Under the pieces are notes generated by a model. The model saw nothing but the letters and a program-made list of their open reading frames with translations. It searched no databases and had not been told where the DNA came from. DNA of 64,000 bases from Bacteroidales bacterium (GTDB taxonomy: Bacteria > Bacteroidota > Bacteroidia > Bacteroidales > F082). The stretch covers positions 31,088 to 95,087 of the forward strand of contig JAEEQP010000009.1 of the NCBI GenBank assembly GCA_016285355.1, read 5' to 3'. Made by a program: the position numbers and the translations under genes. How positions within the stretch are numbered: position 1 is the stretch's first letter; the number at the start of each line of letters is the position of its first letter. Below are positions 18,216-26,642 of this stretch, one piece after another.

Positions 18216-18246
18216 TTTCAAGATTGGCAAAACAATCCTATCTTTG
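18216..18246 (+). promoter_or_regulatory. Promoter (TTTC-19 nt-TATCTTTG) of the histidine phosphatase gene
   Basis: -7 box TATCTTTG (18239-18246) with a -33-like TTTC (18216-18219) at exactly 19 nt, the usual Bacteroidota spacing. The ATG lies 20 nt downstream. It is the only promoter here for which I found both elements at standard spacing. Confidence 0.65.
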
Positions 18247-18266
18247 CAGGAAATTCACCAAAGGCT

Positions 18267-19565
18267 ATGAACAAGTTACACACTTTTTTCCTTTCGCTGC
18301 TTCTGATTGTTAGCAGCTTCGTATTTGCCCAACAAGACCTCACTCTTGACAAAGTGACCATCGTCAGCCGACACAGCGTCCGCGCACCATTGGAACAATA
18401 CCTCACCACCCTCGATGAGATGACCGGCAATGGCTATCATTGGACCCGCTGGTCGGTGCCAGGCAGCGAACTCACATTGAGAGGTGGTGCCTTGGAAACC
18501 CTTTTCGGGGAGTATTTTCGGCTGTGGTTGGACGATGAACATTTCGTATTGGACAGTGCCGACATCTATTTTGGCGCCAGTTCCAAACAACGCACCATCG
18601 CTACGGCTCGCTCTTTTGCGGCAGGCATGCTTCCGCTGATGACCGTGCCGATAGATTACAAAGTTGATAAGGATGGTAAGGTAGGTTATCCCGACCCAGA
18701 TTACCTTCCTTTGCTGAACGACCACAGTACGGCAGATGGCAATTTCGACATCAAAGCCTTCCAAGCAGAAGCCTACCGCGAGTTGGGTGAGTTACAAGCC
18801 CCATCTTACTCTTTTTTGGAAAAAGTGCTTAGGATGAAACGCTCCGAGTATGCCCGCAAGCAAGGCAATGCCCACTTTGACAATCATGTGGGTGTCACTC
18901 TTGATTTCTATGACAAAAATGGAAAGCCACTGGAACCCGCGATGCTAGGCGGTCTGAAAGACGCCAACATGGCCAGCGATGCCTTCGTGCTTCAATATTA
19001 TGAAATGGAAAACGCCAAAGACGCTGCGTTTGGACGCTGCCTCAGTTTCAACGACTGGAAGAAACTGGCCTACATCAAGGATTATTACGGTGACATTTTG
19101 TTCTCGAAAGCCCCCATCATCTCGGTCAACATAAGTCACTGCATGTTGAAAAGAATCCAAGCCGAGATGCTGCCAGAAGGTCATAAGTTTGCCTTCCTCT
19201 GTTCCCACGACTCCATGATTGCCGCCGTGCTCGCCGCTTTGAGGGTTACTCCTTACGAGCTGCCGAATACCATTGAAACTCAAACCCCAATTAGTATCAA
19301 ACTGGTGCTCGAACAATGGGTTGAAGCCAACAATCCCAACCCGAAAAGATACATCCACGCGCGACTTGTGTATCAAAGCACCGAACAGATTCGAGGCATG
19401 AAGCAAATGGATTTATCTAATCCTCCGATGTCGTACGACGTAAGTTTCACAGGCCTTGAGAAGACATCAAATGGCATGTACCGTTATGATGATTTCATGA
19501 GCCATTTGCAGAAGAGCATTCAGGCTTATGAAGCGACAGCGCGTGGCGAACACCCGTGGAAATAA
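18267..19565 (+). CDS. Secreted histidine-type acid phosphatase (phytase-like, branch 2)
   Basis: A 432-residue enzyme of the histidine acid phosphatase clan, which hydrolyses phosphomonoesters through a phosphohistidine. A signal peptide (MNKLHTFFLSLLLIVSSFVF, cut after A21) exports it. The catalytic motif is SRHSVRAP (R35, H36, R39), a variant of RHGxRxP with Ser for Gly. The distal His-Asp proton-donor motif is in FLCSHDSMIAAVL. Length agrees with AppA/glucose-1-phosphatase relatives. Likely periplasmic; the substrate (phytate, sugar phosphate or nucleotide) is not determinable. A transposase remnant begins immediately after the stop. Confidence 0.88.
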   Translation: MNKLHTFFLSLLLIVSSFVFAQQDLTLDKVTIVSRHSVRAPLEQYLTTLDEMTGNGYHWTRWSVPGSELTLRGGALETLFGEYFRLWLDDEHFVLDSADIYFGASSKQRTIATARSFAAGMLPLMTVPIDYKVDKDGKVGYPDPDYLPLLNDHSTADGNFDIKAFQAEAYRELGELQAPSYSFLEKVLRMKRSEYARKQGNAHFDNHVGVTLDFYDKNGKPLEPAMLGGLKDANMASDAFVLQYYEMENAKDAAFGRCLSFNDWKKLAYIKDYYGDILFSKAPIISVNISHCMLKRIQAEMLPEGHKFAFLCSHDSMIAAVLAALRVTPYELPNTIETQTPISIKLVLEQWVEANNPNPKRYIHARLVYQSTEQIRGMKQMDLSNPPMSYDVSFTGLEKTSNGMYRYDDFMSHLQKSIQAYEATARGEHPWK

Positions 19566-20240
19566 ACCACTCTGGACTACAAGTCCAAATGTTTTAAGTA
19601 TGTACTGGACCGCGGCCTTGCATCCTCGTCAAGCTTCGAGATGATGTCCACTTTGGAGGCGAAGTTCGTGGGGAGAATCAAGACAAACAAGAGGATGGAG
19701 GTCGTCAGGACCCTGATGGACGGGAAAACAGACAAGGACTTGGGAAAGCTGGAACTGGTCGACGACATCGAGGTGCAGCCGTACACCAAGGCGCATGAGA
19801 AGACGGAGCGGACATTCCGTGTGGTCAAGGCACGCTTCAAGATACCAAGGGACACCACAAGACCGGCCAACAAGGGGAAGGTGAAGGAGGTGGAGAATGA
19901 CATATACTTCATCACCAACGACTTCAGCCTCACCCCAAAGGAAATCGCCGAGGCTTACCGCTGCAGATGGGACATTGAGGTGTTCTTCCGCTTCCTCAAA
20001 CAGGGGCTCAACTTCTCCCATTTCCTGTCCGTAAGCGAAAACGGCATCAAGATAATCCTCTACATGACTTTGATAACGGCCATGCTGATAATGATTTACA
20101 GACGCGAGAACGGATTGGGGTACGACATGGCCAAGTTCTGTTTCCGTACCGAGATGAACGACTGGGTCACGGCTTTGGCCGTTTACTTCAGTGGCGGTGA
20201 TGTCGAAAGCTTCACCTCACGCTACCACATCAGAGTTTGA
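19566..20240 (+). pseudogene. IS4-type transposase remnant (C-terminal part only)
   Basis: An open frame starting directly after the phosphatase stop (in the same frame) reads as the C-terminal third of an IS4/IS1634-type DDE transposase. Key features are LDRGLASSSSFE, VGRIKTN, the strand YFITNDFSLTPKEI and the YREK-type signature YRCRWDIEVFFRFLKQGL that carries the third catalytic Glu, followed by the final helices. The first ATG is at 19641, but similarity clearly begins upstream without a start codon. The N-terminal region with the first two Asp residues is absent and I found no terminal inverted repeats, so this is a dead insertion-sequence fragment. Confidence 0.82.
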
Positions 20241-20279
20241 CCTCCTTCTTCTTTCGATCGATCGTGATTTCCTTTAGGT

Positions 20280-20735
20280 CTACAAAACTTCCGTCGGAAC
20301 GGCAATCGGCAACTCCTGAGGCTCATTCACCGTACTGACCGAATAAACGCTATCCACCACATACTTGGTCATACCACGCCAAGGCAAAGTGCCGAGATAT
20401 TCCTTGTAGTGCAGTTCGACCATCTTGCCTGTGCAACGCTCCAATTGCTTGGCCACATTCTCATCCTTCACCGAGAAATTGAACTCGTTCGATTGGATGG
20501 TGTTGTTGGAGTTTTTCGAGTTGTAGCCCGCTTGGATAAGCCTGCCTTCGTAGGTCTTGAACACATAGCCTTTGTAAACGAACAGGTTGAGCTCGCCAGC
20601 TTTCACACCGCTACCGAACACATAAAAAAACTTGAAGAAAACAAAAGCAGCCGCTGCCAAAACGATGATAATGCTTAATGTAGTGAGGATTTTTCTTCCA
20701 GTTCCTCTTTTCTGATTTCCTGAATTGTCTTTCAT
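20280..20735 (-). CDS. Single-pass membrane-anchored protein, unknown function
   Basis: A 151-residue protein. A Lys/Arg-rich cytoplasmic start (MKDNSGNQKRGTGRK) precedes one hydrophobic helix (~15-40), giving an N-in anchor with a ~110-residue periplasmic domain. The soluble part contains VYKGYVFKTYEGRL and ELHYKEYLGTLPWRG, which look like a small beta-barrel or OB-like fold. Related short proteins are widespread in Bacteroidota without a known role. The start lies 2 nt after the nth stop codon, so the two are almost certainly one transcript. Confidence 0.75.
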   Translation of the reverse strand: MKDNSGNQKRGTGRKILTTLSIIIVLAAAAFVFFKFFYVFGSGVKAGELNLFVYKGYVFKTYEGRLIQAGYNSKNSNNTIQSNEFNFSVKDENVAKQLERCTGKMVELHYKEYLGTLPWRGMTKYVVDSVYSVSTVNEPQELPIAVPTEVL

Positions 20736-20737
20736 GG

Positions 20738-21397
<660 letters not shown>

Positions 21398-21414
21398 TCG
21401 AATCCATTACATTC

Positions 21415-21506
21415 TCACGCAGAATACGCTGAAATCGCAGAAGCCTACCAGACACATGCAATAGCATCGCTTTGTGTCTCCCATAATTCTGCGAATTCTG
21501 CGTGCA
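21415..21506. repeat. Inverted-repeat element upstream of nth
   Basis: The left arm (CACGCAGAATACGCTG...CGCAGAA) and right arm (TTCTGCGAATTCTGCGTG, 21487-21504) are inverted repeats; the left arm carries a ~10-nt insertion. The spacer is ~45 nt. It has the form of a small non-coding palindromic element (MITE-like), between nth and the acidic protein gene. Confidence 0.6.
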
Positions 21507-21511
21507 AAAAC

Positions 21512-21964
21512 TCAAATAATTTCACCCTGTTCGTCAACGAGTACGCCCCAACTCACAGCAGTCAGCATCTCATCTTCAAAGAAAAAGTCAATCAGGCCAT
21601 CTTCGAAGGAGACACGCAACTCTTCGTCCTCAGTTTCCTCTTCTAATTCCTTGAAACCATTAGACTTCATCAAGTCGATGATTTCTTCCTTGTCAAGTTC
21701 GAACACTTTCTTGCCGAACAGGGTAGCATCCTCATTCTCAGTCTCGAAACAAGCCACCACCGATTTGGTGACACCCTCAAAATAGATATTCGTCTGAATC
21801 TCTTGGTACTCATAAAAGATGGAGCGGTTGCCCGTCTCTTCCATGTCGCTGAGTTCCTCGTAGAAATCAGGCATGTTCAAAATCTTGACCGTCTCGTCAA
21901 GTGTCATTCCGAAAGGTATTTCGCCGTAGCCTTTCAACGGTTTAATTGTAAAGTCTTTCATCAT
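21512..21964 (-). CDS. Acidic protein, unknown function, last gene of ART operon A
   Basis: A 150-residue strongly acidic protein (runs such as LEEETEDEELRVSFEDG and DFFFEDEM). The start is ATG 21964, 4 nt after the preceding gene's stop codon, so it probably belongs to the DUF3791/DUF3990 operon. The middle is alpha/beta-like and the C-terminal half carries most of the negative charge. No catalytic motif, signal peptide or membrane segment is visible. Acidity and position suggest an accessory or immunity-type role, but this is inference; I do not recognise the family. Confidence 0.7.
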   Translation of the reverse strand: MMKDFTIKPLKGYGEIPFGMTLDETVKILNMPDFYEELSDMEETGNRSIFYEYQEIQTNIYFEGVTKSVVACFETENEDATLFGKKVFELDKEEIIDLMKSNGFKELEEETEDEELRVSFEDGLIDFFFEDEMLTAVSWGVLVDEQGEII

Positions 21965-21968
21965 TTAT

Positions 21969-22190
21969 TCATTCGCTTAGTTTTCCTGTAATCAGTTCTT
22001 TTTCAAGGTATTCGTACACATAAGGTGTACTTTGGAAATATAATCCTGTAGAAAGATTGCACAATTTGGAGAAAGTCTCGGATGTGTAAACAAGATTCAC
22101 AGCCTCTTCCATAGAAATGCTTCTCTTTTCCATCAAAAGCATAACCATCTCCTTGGTCAATTCTTCTATCATAAATGTTTCTTTCGTCAT
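21969..22190 (-). CDS. Small helical protein, third gene of ART triad A
   Basis: A 73-residue helical protein. It shares a pattern with the third gene of the second triad (62682-62900): a leading hydrophobic helix, S-[IM]-[E]-[EQ]-A-[MV]-x-x-V-Y-x-S, then LY.QS..Y.YE. Its ATG overlaps the DUF3990 stop by 4 nt (ATGA), indicating translational coupling. Candidate antitoxin or adaptor for the upstream ADP-ribosyltransferase-like protein. Confidence 0.75.
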   Translation of the reverse strand: MTKETFMIEELTKEMVMLLMEKRSISMEEAVNLVYTSETFSKLCNLSTGLYFQSTPYVYEYLEKELITGKLSE

Positions 22191-22666
22191 ATCGCTTTGA
22201 GATACTTTAATGCTTTCTCCGATCCAAAAAAGTACTGGATGCTCATTTCTTTAGGGTATTTCAACTCTTTCAAAAATTGCTCCATGGAAATCAGATTTTC
22301 CAACAACCTACGAATCTGATAACCAACAGTATCATTAGCAACTGGACCTACAACAATATCATATCCATGCAATGGTGTCCGACTATTGCTTTGTCTATTC
22401 ATCAGCACAAATTCTGCCCATTCCAAGGTGTAGCCATCAAATGTTTTCACAGCAAGTTCGCCTTTTTGAAGCTCATTCTCATCAAAAAAATAGATGTTCA
22501 AAGTGGGAGCACCAAACGAGAACATTTCTATCTTTCGCTGAGCCTGACCTAAGGCATGGTCGCGGTTTGGGGTCAAATAAAAGCCGACACCAAAATCCTT
22601 GCCCACATTGGATTTGGACAAGTCAATCCGGTCAATCTTGACATTCGAACCATGGTAAAGTATCAT
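22187..22666 (-). CDS. DUF3990 protein, small ADP-ribosyltransferase-like toxin candidate (triad A)
   Basis: A 159-residue single-domain protein of the DUF3990 type. The start MILYHGSN and the motif KDFGVGFYLTP resemble the NAD+-binding strands of the ADP-ribosyltransferase/PARP fold. I infer H5, Y30 and E150 (QYFFGSEKAL) as a possible H-Y-E triad because all three are conserved in the second copy at 62897-63385. There is no secretion signal, so an intracellular target is expected. It is coupled by 4-nt overlaps to a DUF3791 gene before it and a small helical gene after it, the arrangement of a toxin with cognate neutralising partners. The target is unknown. Confidence 0.82.
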   Translation of the reverse strand: MILYHGSNVKIDRIDLSKSNVGKDFGVGFYLTPNRDHALGQAQRKIEMFSFGAPTLNIYFFDENELQKGELAVKTFDGYTLEWAEFVLMNRQSNSRTPLHGYDIVVGPVANDTVGYQIRRLLENLISMEQFLKELKYPKEMSIQYFFGSEKALKYLKAI

Positions 22667-22887
22667 GCCAAAGCCCCTCCACGACTACGACAATACACCG
22701 AGACATCATCCACGACATTCTCAAACGACAGCGTATGCTCAATATCATAATTGCGAATCAAAAAGTCAATTGCCTTATAATTAGACAAATAGCGATAGGC
22801 TTGTGAAGGTGTCAAGGAAAACTTGTTGGCAAAATCACTAATGATAGCCACCAAATAATCCAGCTTGTCATGCTCCAATTTGCTCAT
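22663..22887 (-). CDS. DUF3791 protein, first gene of ART triad A
   Basis: A 74-residue helical protein matching the DUF3791 pattern: LDYLVAIISDFANKFSLTPS, AYRYLSNYKAIDFLI, YDIEHTLSFENVVDDV. Families of this type sit directly before DUF3990 genes. The ATG is at 22887, 19 nt after a TATTTTTG box; the 3' end overlaps the ART-like gene by 4 nt. Probably the antitoxin or co-regulator. Confidence 0.8.
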   Translation of the reverse strand: MSKLEHDKLDYLVAIISDFANKFSLTPSQAYRYLSNYKAIDFLIRNYDIEHTLSFENVVDDVSVYCRSRGGALA

Positions 22888-22906
22888 TGCTATGGTATTG
22901 ATTGTG

Positions 22907-22914
22907 CAAAAATA
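22907..22914 (-). promoter_or_regulatory. -7 box (TATTTTTG) for ART operon A
   Basis: Minus-strand TATTTTTG, 19 nt before the DUF3791 start; it sits between the operon and the LolE-type permease gene that ends at 22954. Confidence 0.55.
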
Positions 22915-22953
22915 ATGTTTTTTGCCATTTCGTGCATGAATTATCGAAATTTT

Positions 22954-24177
22954 TCATTCAAACCGAATCGACTTGGTGGGACTGATGCGGTTGATGACTG
23001 AAGTCGGGATGAGCAGCATCAAAACCCAAAGCAGGAAAGTTCCCAAATTGATGAAAATCACAGTACTCAAGTGCAATTCGATAGGCACAGCAGAGAGGTA
23101 ATAGGTAGCGGCATCCAATTTGATGAACCCAGTATATTGCTGCAAGAAACAAAAGCCCAACCCAATGACATTGCCAATCAGCATACCGATGAGCAAAATT
23201 TTCAACGAGCGGCGCAAAAACACCTCACGGACAAACTTATTACTCGCGCCCATGGCTTTCAGCAAACCGATGGTGGAAGTCCGTTCAATAATGATAATCA
23301 ACAACATACTGATAACCGTAATGCCTGCTACAAGTAACATCAAAGCCATGATAAGCCAGACATTGGTATCTAAAAGGTCGAGCCAATCGAAGATTTGAGG
23401 ATTGCTCTCGCGGGCAGTGTAGGAAGCCAAATTGGCCGGCAAGGCATAATACAATTTCCCGTTGACTTGTGCGACATCGGCGTTGTCGTCCAAGGCAATC
23501 TCTATCAGTCCTGCTTCGTTGTCTTCCCAACCGTTCAGCTTTCGGATTTGGTTGAGGTCGGCGAAGACATAACGCTCGTCAAACTCATAAAGTCCTGTCT
23601 CAAAAACGCCTGACACAGTAAACTTTCGCCCTCGCGCTTGATTGTCCTTGTCGATAAACCACACGCGCACATCATCACCGACATTCAGCAGCATCTTATT
23701 GGCAATCACCTTGGAAACCAGCACCTCGGTGGAGCGTTCACCCGAGTGGTACTCAGGCACTTTGCCTTCCAACAAGCAATTGCTAAAATAAGTCCAGTCG
23801 TAGTTTTCGTCCACGCCCTTCAGCACCACACCCTGAATCTCGTCGTCGGTTTTAATCATGCCTGCCTTGTTGGCCACCATCTGATAATGTGCAATCCCTT
23901 CAATGGCATCCAATCGACTGACTAACAACGAATCCAAAACAAATGGTGTTTCCTCCACAGACTCATTTTTGTCCAATGACTGCACATGAATCGGGGCCAC
24001 AAAACCAATCACCTTGCCGCGAATCTGGTTTTTGAAACCCACCACGACCGCCCATGCAATCAGCATCACGATAATAGCCAAAGCTACACTCGTGACGGCC
24101 AATCGCATTACCGTTGAAGAAAGATTTTCCTTCGAAAGTGAAAAAATTCGGTCTGCTATGAATTTGGGGGCGGACAT
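22954..24177 (-). CDS. LolC/LolE-type ABC transporter permease (FtsX family)
   Basis: A 407-residue inner-membrane permease of the lipoprotein-release type. The N-terminal helix (VTSVALAIIVMLIAWAVVV) is followed by a large periplasmic MacB-like domain (~45-260). Three C-terminal helices (~265-400) carry the FtsX-like permease signature, including TIGLLKAMGASNKFVREVF and the usual terminal NRISPTKSIRFE. With a LolD ATPase, relatives move outer-membrane lipoproteins out of the inner membrane to LolA. No ATPase gene is adjacent, so the partner must be elsewhere. Confidence 0.9.
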   Translation of the reverse strand: MSAPKFIADRIFSLSKENLSSTVMRLAVTSVALAIIVMLIAWAVVVGFKNQIRGKVIGFVAPIHVQSLDKNESVEETPFVLDSLLVSRLDAIEGIAHYQMVANKAGMIKTDDEIQGVVLKGVDENYDWTYFSNCLLEGKVPEYHSGERSTEVLVSKVIANKMLLNVGDDVRVWFIDKDNQARGRKFTVSGVFETGLYEFDERYVFADLNQIRKLNGWEDNEAGLIEIALDDNADVAQVNGKLYYALPANLASYTARESNPQIFDWLDLLDTNVWLIMALMLLVAGITVISMLLIIIIERTSTIGLLKAMGASNKFVREVFLRRSLKILLIGMLIGNVIGLGFCFLQQYTGFIKLDAATYYLSAVPIELHLSTVIFINLGTFLLWVLMLLIPTSVINRISPTKSIRFE

Positions 24178-24198
24178 GGGAATGATTCAAACCATTAT

Positions 24199-24435
24199 TC
24201 AAGCTATTGCACCAATATCATACAGATATTCAGGCGCAAAATCAGCACCATTATCCCATTCAATGGTATTGAAACGGATAGAGAAACGCTTGAAATAATC
24301 CTTGTTATATAGCGGCAAGAAAGCCTCGCCATGTAAAGAATTGGCCAAATCCACATCACGCACTTCGTCGTTGTTGAACCATAGACGAATTCGGTAATCG
24401 CCAAGATATTCAGCTTTATTAATTTCCAAAAACAT
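24199..24435 (-). CDS. DUF2442 protein
   Basis: A 78-residue protein with the DUF2442 pattern: a strand pair YLGDYRIRLWFNNDEVRDVDL followed by a hydrophobic stretch and FNTIEWDNGADFAPEYLYD. Such proteins commonly pair with DUF4160 proteins, as here, in a toxin-antitoxin-like arrangement whose biochemistry is unsettled. The gene starts 6 nt after the DUF4160 stop. Confidence 0.85.
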   Translation of the reverse strand: MFLEINKAEYLGDYRIRLWFNNDEVRDVDLANSLHGEAFLPLYNKDYFKRFSIRFNTIEWDNGADFAPEYLYDIGAIA

Positions 24436-24441
24436 AGACTA

Positions 24442-24699
24442 TTAATTTAAGGGTTCAATTTTATCAAGAGGTGTTCCATGTTGCGCTTTTTCCCAATCGG
24501 CAAGCAATTCATCACGGTGCAACTCAAGCCATTCCAAAATCATACGCAAGGCACGGCCTGGCATCTTACCAGTAACTATACCATCCCGGATGCTTACCGT
24601 AACCTTGTAATCACCATACCAAGCATGAAAATGTGCCGGAGCATGGTCAGTGAAATTCATAAATATAACAATTCCGTAAAAGAAACTTATTTGTGGCAT
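24442..24699 (-). CDS. DUF4160 protein
   Basis: An 85-residue DUF4160 protein, recognised from ISFFYGIVIFMNF, the HAPAHFHAWYGDYK block rich in His and aromatic residues, and GRALRMILEWLELHRDEL. It is the first gene of the pair with DUF2442. The conserved His cluster could be a metal or active site, but no activity is established that I can name. ATG 24699, with TATTTTTG 31 nt upstream. Confidence 0.87.
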   Translation of the reverse strand: MPQISFFYGIVIFMNFTDHAPAHFHAWYGDYKVTVSIRDGIVTGKMPGRALRMILEWLELHRDELLADWEKAQHGTPLDKIEPLN

Positions 24700-24730
24700 G
24701 GCTTGTCTTGATTTCTATATTTATCGCCTG

Positions 24731-24738
24731 CAAAAATA
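24731..24738 (-). promoter_or_regulatory. -7 box (TATTTTTG) for the DUF4160/DUF2442 pair
   Basis: Minus-strand TATTTTTG 31 nt before the DUF4160 ATG. Confidence 0.5.
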
Positions 24739-24786
24739 AACAAAATCACCAACATTGCCACATTACCAAGAAAATTGAATAAAACT

Positions 24787-24874
24787 CGCCCTCCCACTCC
24801 AAGGTTTCATAAGGAGAAAGAGGGCGGTTTAGAGGTTGGCTTGTAAAGACGGCACACAAGCATCGTCTCTTCAC
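24787..24874. repeat. Intergenic hairpin plus degenerate GTAAAGACG...CGTCTCT palindrome
   Basis: Positions 24789-24829 form a hairpin with outer arms CGCCCTC/GAGGGCG and inner CTCC/GGAG. About 13 nt on, 24843-24874 is a degenerate copy of the palindrome seen intact at 36183-36211. This occupies the first part of the 740-bp gap between 24700 and 25439. Confidence 0.55.
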
Positions 24875-25012
24875 GCAAATTAACCGATGTCAATAATTAC
24901 AGGGAAGAGCCCAAATGAACGTCGAAAAGTTGCCGAGCAGGGCTGGGTAGCCTGCTACCGCAGGCGCCCTGCCCGCCAACTTTTTCGCCCGTTGCCCGTA
25001 ACGGAACAAAGG

Positions 25013-25198
25013 TTAGTTCTGCCCAAAAGAACGCACTGGTCGGACAAATCGACCATAGCCGCGGCCGTAGAAGTCGTGGCCCATGACGTAATGGCCCGAA
25101 CCGAAGAAGAAGTTCCACGCGCGGTCCGGGTAGTCCGTGTTGAGCGAACTCGACCAGTAGTAGCCGTAGCTGCAAACAGCGTGAAGCCGCTATACAAC
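25013..25198 (-). pseudogene. Decayed C-terminus of a FISUMP-domain protein
   Basis: Read on the minus strand and ending at a TAA (25013-25015), the frame gives SYGYYWSSS, then a Trp/Phe-rich strand (AWNFFFGSG) and the terminal block GRGYGRFVRPVRSFGQN. This is the characteristic end of the Fibrobacter succinogenes major paralogous (FISUMP) domain. A frame change near 25170 links it to LYSGFTLF just upstream, so the gene is frameshifted and truncated with no start. It is GC-richer than the surrounding spacer. The overlapping open frames on either strand here are not genes. Confidence 0.65.
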
Positions 25199-25261
25199 CC
25201 CTTGTTTTTGTGGTCTTGAAAATTTCTCAGGTTCTCAAGTACAAAGGAAGCATAACGCTTC

Positions 25262-25311
25262 TAAAGTTCAATATGTCACGAATGGCTACTGAACTTGAGG
25301 CCCCTGAAGGT
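25262..25311 (-). repeat. Third, inverted and degenerate copy of the TA-flanking repeat
   Basis: Compared with the reverse complement of the repeat at 34935-35120, this stretch keeps the words TGAGGCCCCTGA and GGTCGAAGCAC in the same order and spacing. Short and diverged; the only notable item in the region between the FISUMP remnant and the namZ promoter. Confidence 0.45.
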
Positions 25312-25410
25312 GGTCAAAAGGTCGAAGCACTGGCGAACCAATTCGGGGACAAAAGTAGTAAAAATTAGGCTTAGTGAAACTATTAGGCCCGAAATTTGTA
25401 CAATTTTCAA

Positions 25411-25418
25411 TACCTTTG
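25411..25418 (+). promoter_or_regulatory. -7 box (TACCTTTG) for namZ-like gene
   Basis: Plus-strand TACCTTTG, 21 nt upstream of ATG 25440. It also shows that the in-frame start at 25374 lies upstream of the promoter and is unlikely to be used. Confidence 0.6.
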
Positions 25419-25439
25419 CAAAAACAAAACACACCCGAA

Positions 25440-26642
25440 ATGAAACGACAATTCTTTGCAATAGCTTTCTTCTGCCTCATTTTCATGGCACCAGCCCAGG
25501 CCCAAATCTTCAAGATGGACGATGAGCCTCGCCTCTCTATCATCGACAAGGAACAATATATTTCCGCTGCCATGCAAATGGATGATTACCTACCGCTTAT
25601 CAGAGGAAAGCGAGTGGGTATAGTCGGTAACCAGACGAGTATTGTAGGTGAAACCCATCTAGTGGATACCTTGTTTTCTTTGGGCATCGACATCAAGAAA
25701 ATCTATACACCTGAACATGGTTTCCGTGGCACTGCCGATGCAGGTGCCAAAGTGAACAGCGGCAAGGACGAGAAAACTGGCCTGCCCATCGTCTCGCTTT
25801 ACGGCAAAAACAAAAAACCCACGCCCGAAATGCTGCAAGGCATCGACATAATTCTATTTGATTTGCAGGATGTTGGTGTGCGCTTTTATACCTACATTTC
25901 CACAATGACATACGTAATGGAAGCCGCCGCAGAAAACAACATTCCTGTCATTGTCCTCGACCGTCCGAACCCAAATGGCTTTTATGTGGACGGACCCGTG
26001 TTGAAACCAGAAAACAAATCCTTTGTGGGAATGCACCAAGTTCCAGTGGTTTACGGCATGACCATCGGGGAATATGCCAAGATGGTGAACGGTGAAGGCT
26101 GGCTGAAGAATGGCGTCACTTGTGACCTCACCGTGATACCTATTAATAATTATAACCGCGACGCCATTTACGAATTGCCTATAAAGCCTTCGCCCAACCT
26201 GCCCAACTGGGAATCGGTGTACCTCTACCCTACCCTTTGCTTCTTTGAGGGCAGCATCGTTAGCGTGGGACGCGGCACGGAAATGCCTTTCCAAATCTAT
26301 GGCCATCCCGACATGCGCGGCAGCTATACTTTCACGCCCAAAAGCACTACTGGAGCTTCAAAGCCTCTGCTCGAAGGCCAACGTTGCCGAGGCGAGAACC
26401 TTGTTGAATTCGCGCATGATTATGCTCGTAATGATAACCAACTTCACTTGGAATGGACTATTGAGGCTTATCAGCAACTGAAAGACAAAGGTTTCTTCAA
26501 CAATTTCTTTGTCAAGCTATCGGGCGACAAACAGTTGCAGCGTGACATTGAAAACGGAAAAAGCGTGGAAGAAATCCGTGCTTCGTGGAAAGACGACCTT
26601 GATGCCTTCAAGGCCATCCGGGCGAAATATCTGATGTATTGA
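25440..26642 (+). CDS. namZ: DUF1343 / NamZ-type exo-beta-N-acetylmuramidase
   Basis: Secreted enzyme of 400 residues that is expected to release N-acetylmuramic acid from the non-reducing end of peptidoglycan fragments (GH171). The start at 25440 gives a clean signal peptide (MKRQFFAIAFFCLIFMAPAQ). Family markers run in order: GKRVGIVGNQTSIV, YTPEHGFRGTADAGAKV, the loop LPIVSLYGKNKKPTPEM, DIILFDLQDVGVRFYTYIST, and LDRPNPNGFYVDGPVL. The Glu in PEHG is the likely catalytic acid by family analogy. Length is as expected. A role in cell-wall recycling or scavenging fits; there are no adjacent amino-sugar uptake genes in this window. Confidence 0.9.
   Translation: MKRQFFAIAFFCLIFMAPAQAQIFKMDDEPRLSIIDKEQYISAAMQMDDYLPLIRGKRVGIVGNQTSIVGETHLVDTLFSLGIDIKKIYTPEHGFRGTADAGAKVNSGKDEKTGLPIVSLYGKNKKPTPEMLQGIDIILFDLQDVGVRFYTYISTMTYVMEAAAENNIPVIVLDRPNPNGFYVDGPVLKPENKSFVGMHQVPVVYGMTIGEYAKMVNGEGWLKNGVTCDLTVIPINNYNRDAIYELPIKPSPNLPNWESVYLYPTLCFFEGSIVSVGRGTEMPFQIYGHPDMRGSYTFTPKSTTGASKPLLEGQRCRGENLVEFAHDYARNDNQLHLEWTIEAYQQLKDKGFFNNFFVKLSGDKQLQRDIENGKSVEEIRASWKDDLDAFKAIRAKYLMY

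Noticed and set aside
24887..25219. 110-codon plus-strand open frame and overlapping minus-strand frames
   Set aside because: Arg/Pro/Val-rich composition without domain pattern; it is the shadow of the GC-rich FISUMP remnant read correctly in another minus-strand frame.
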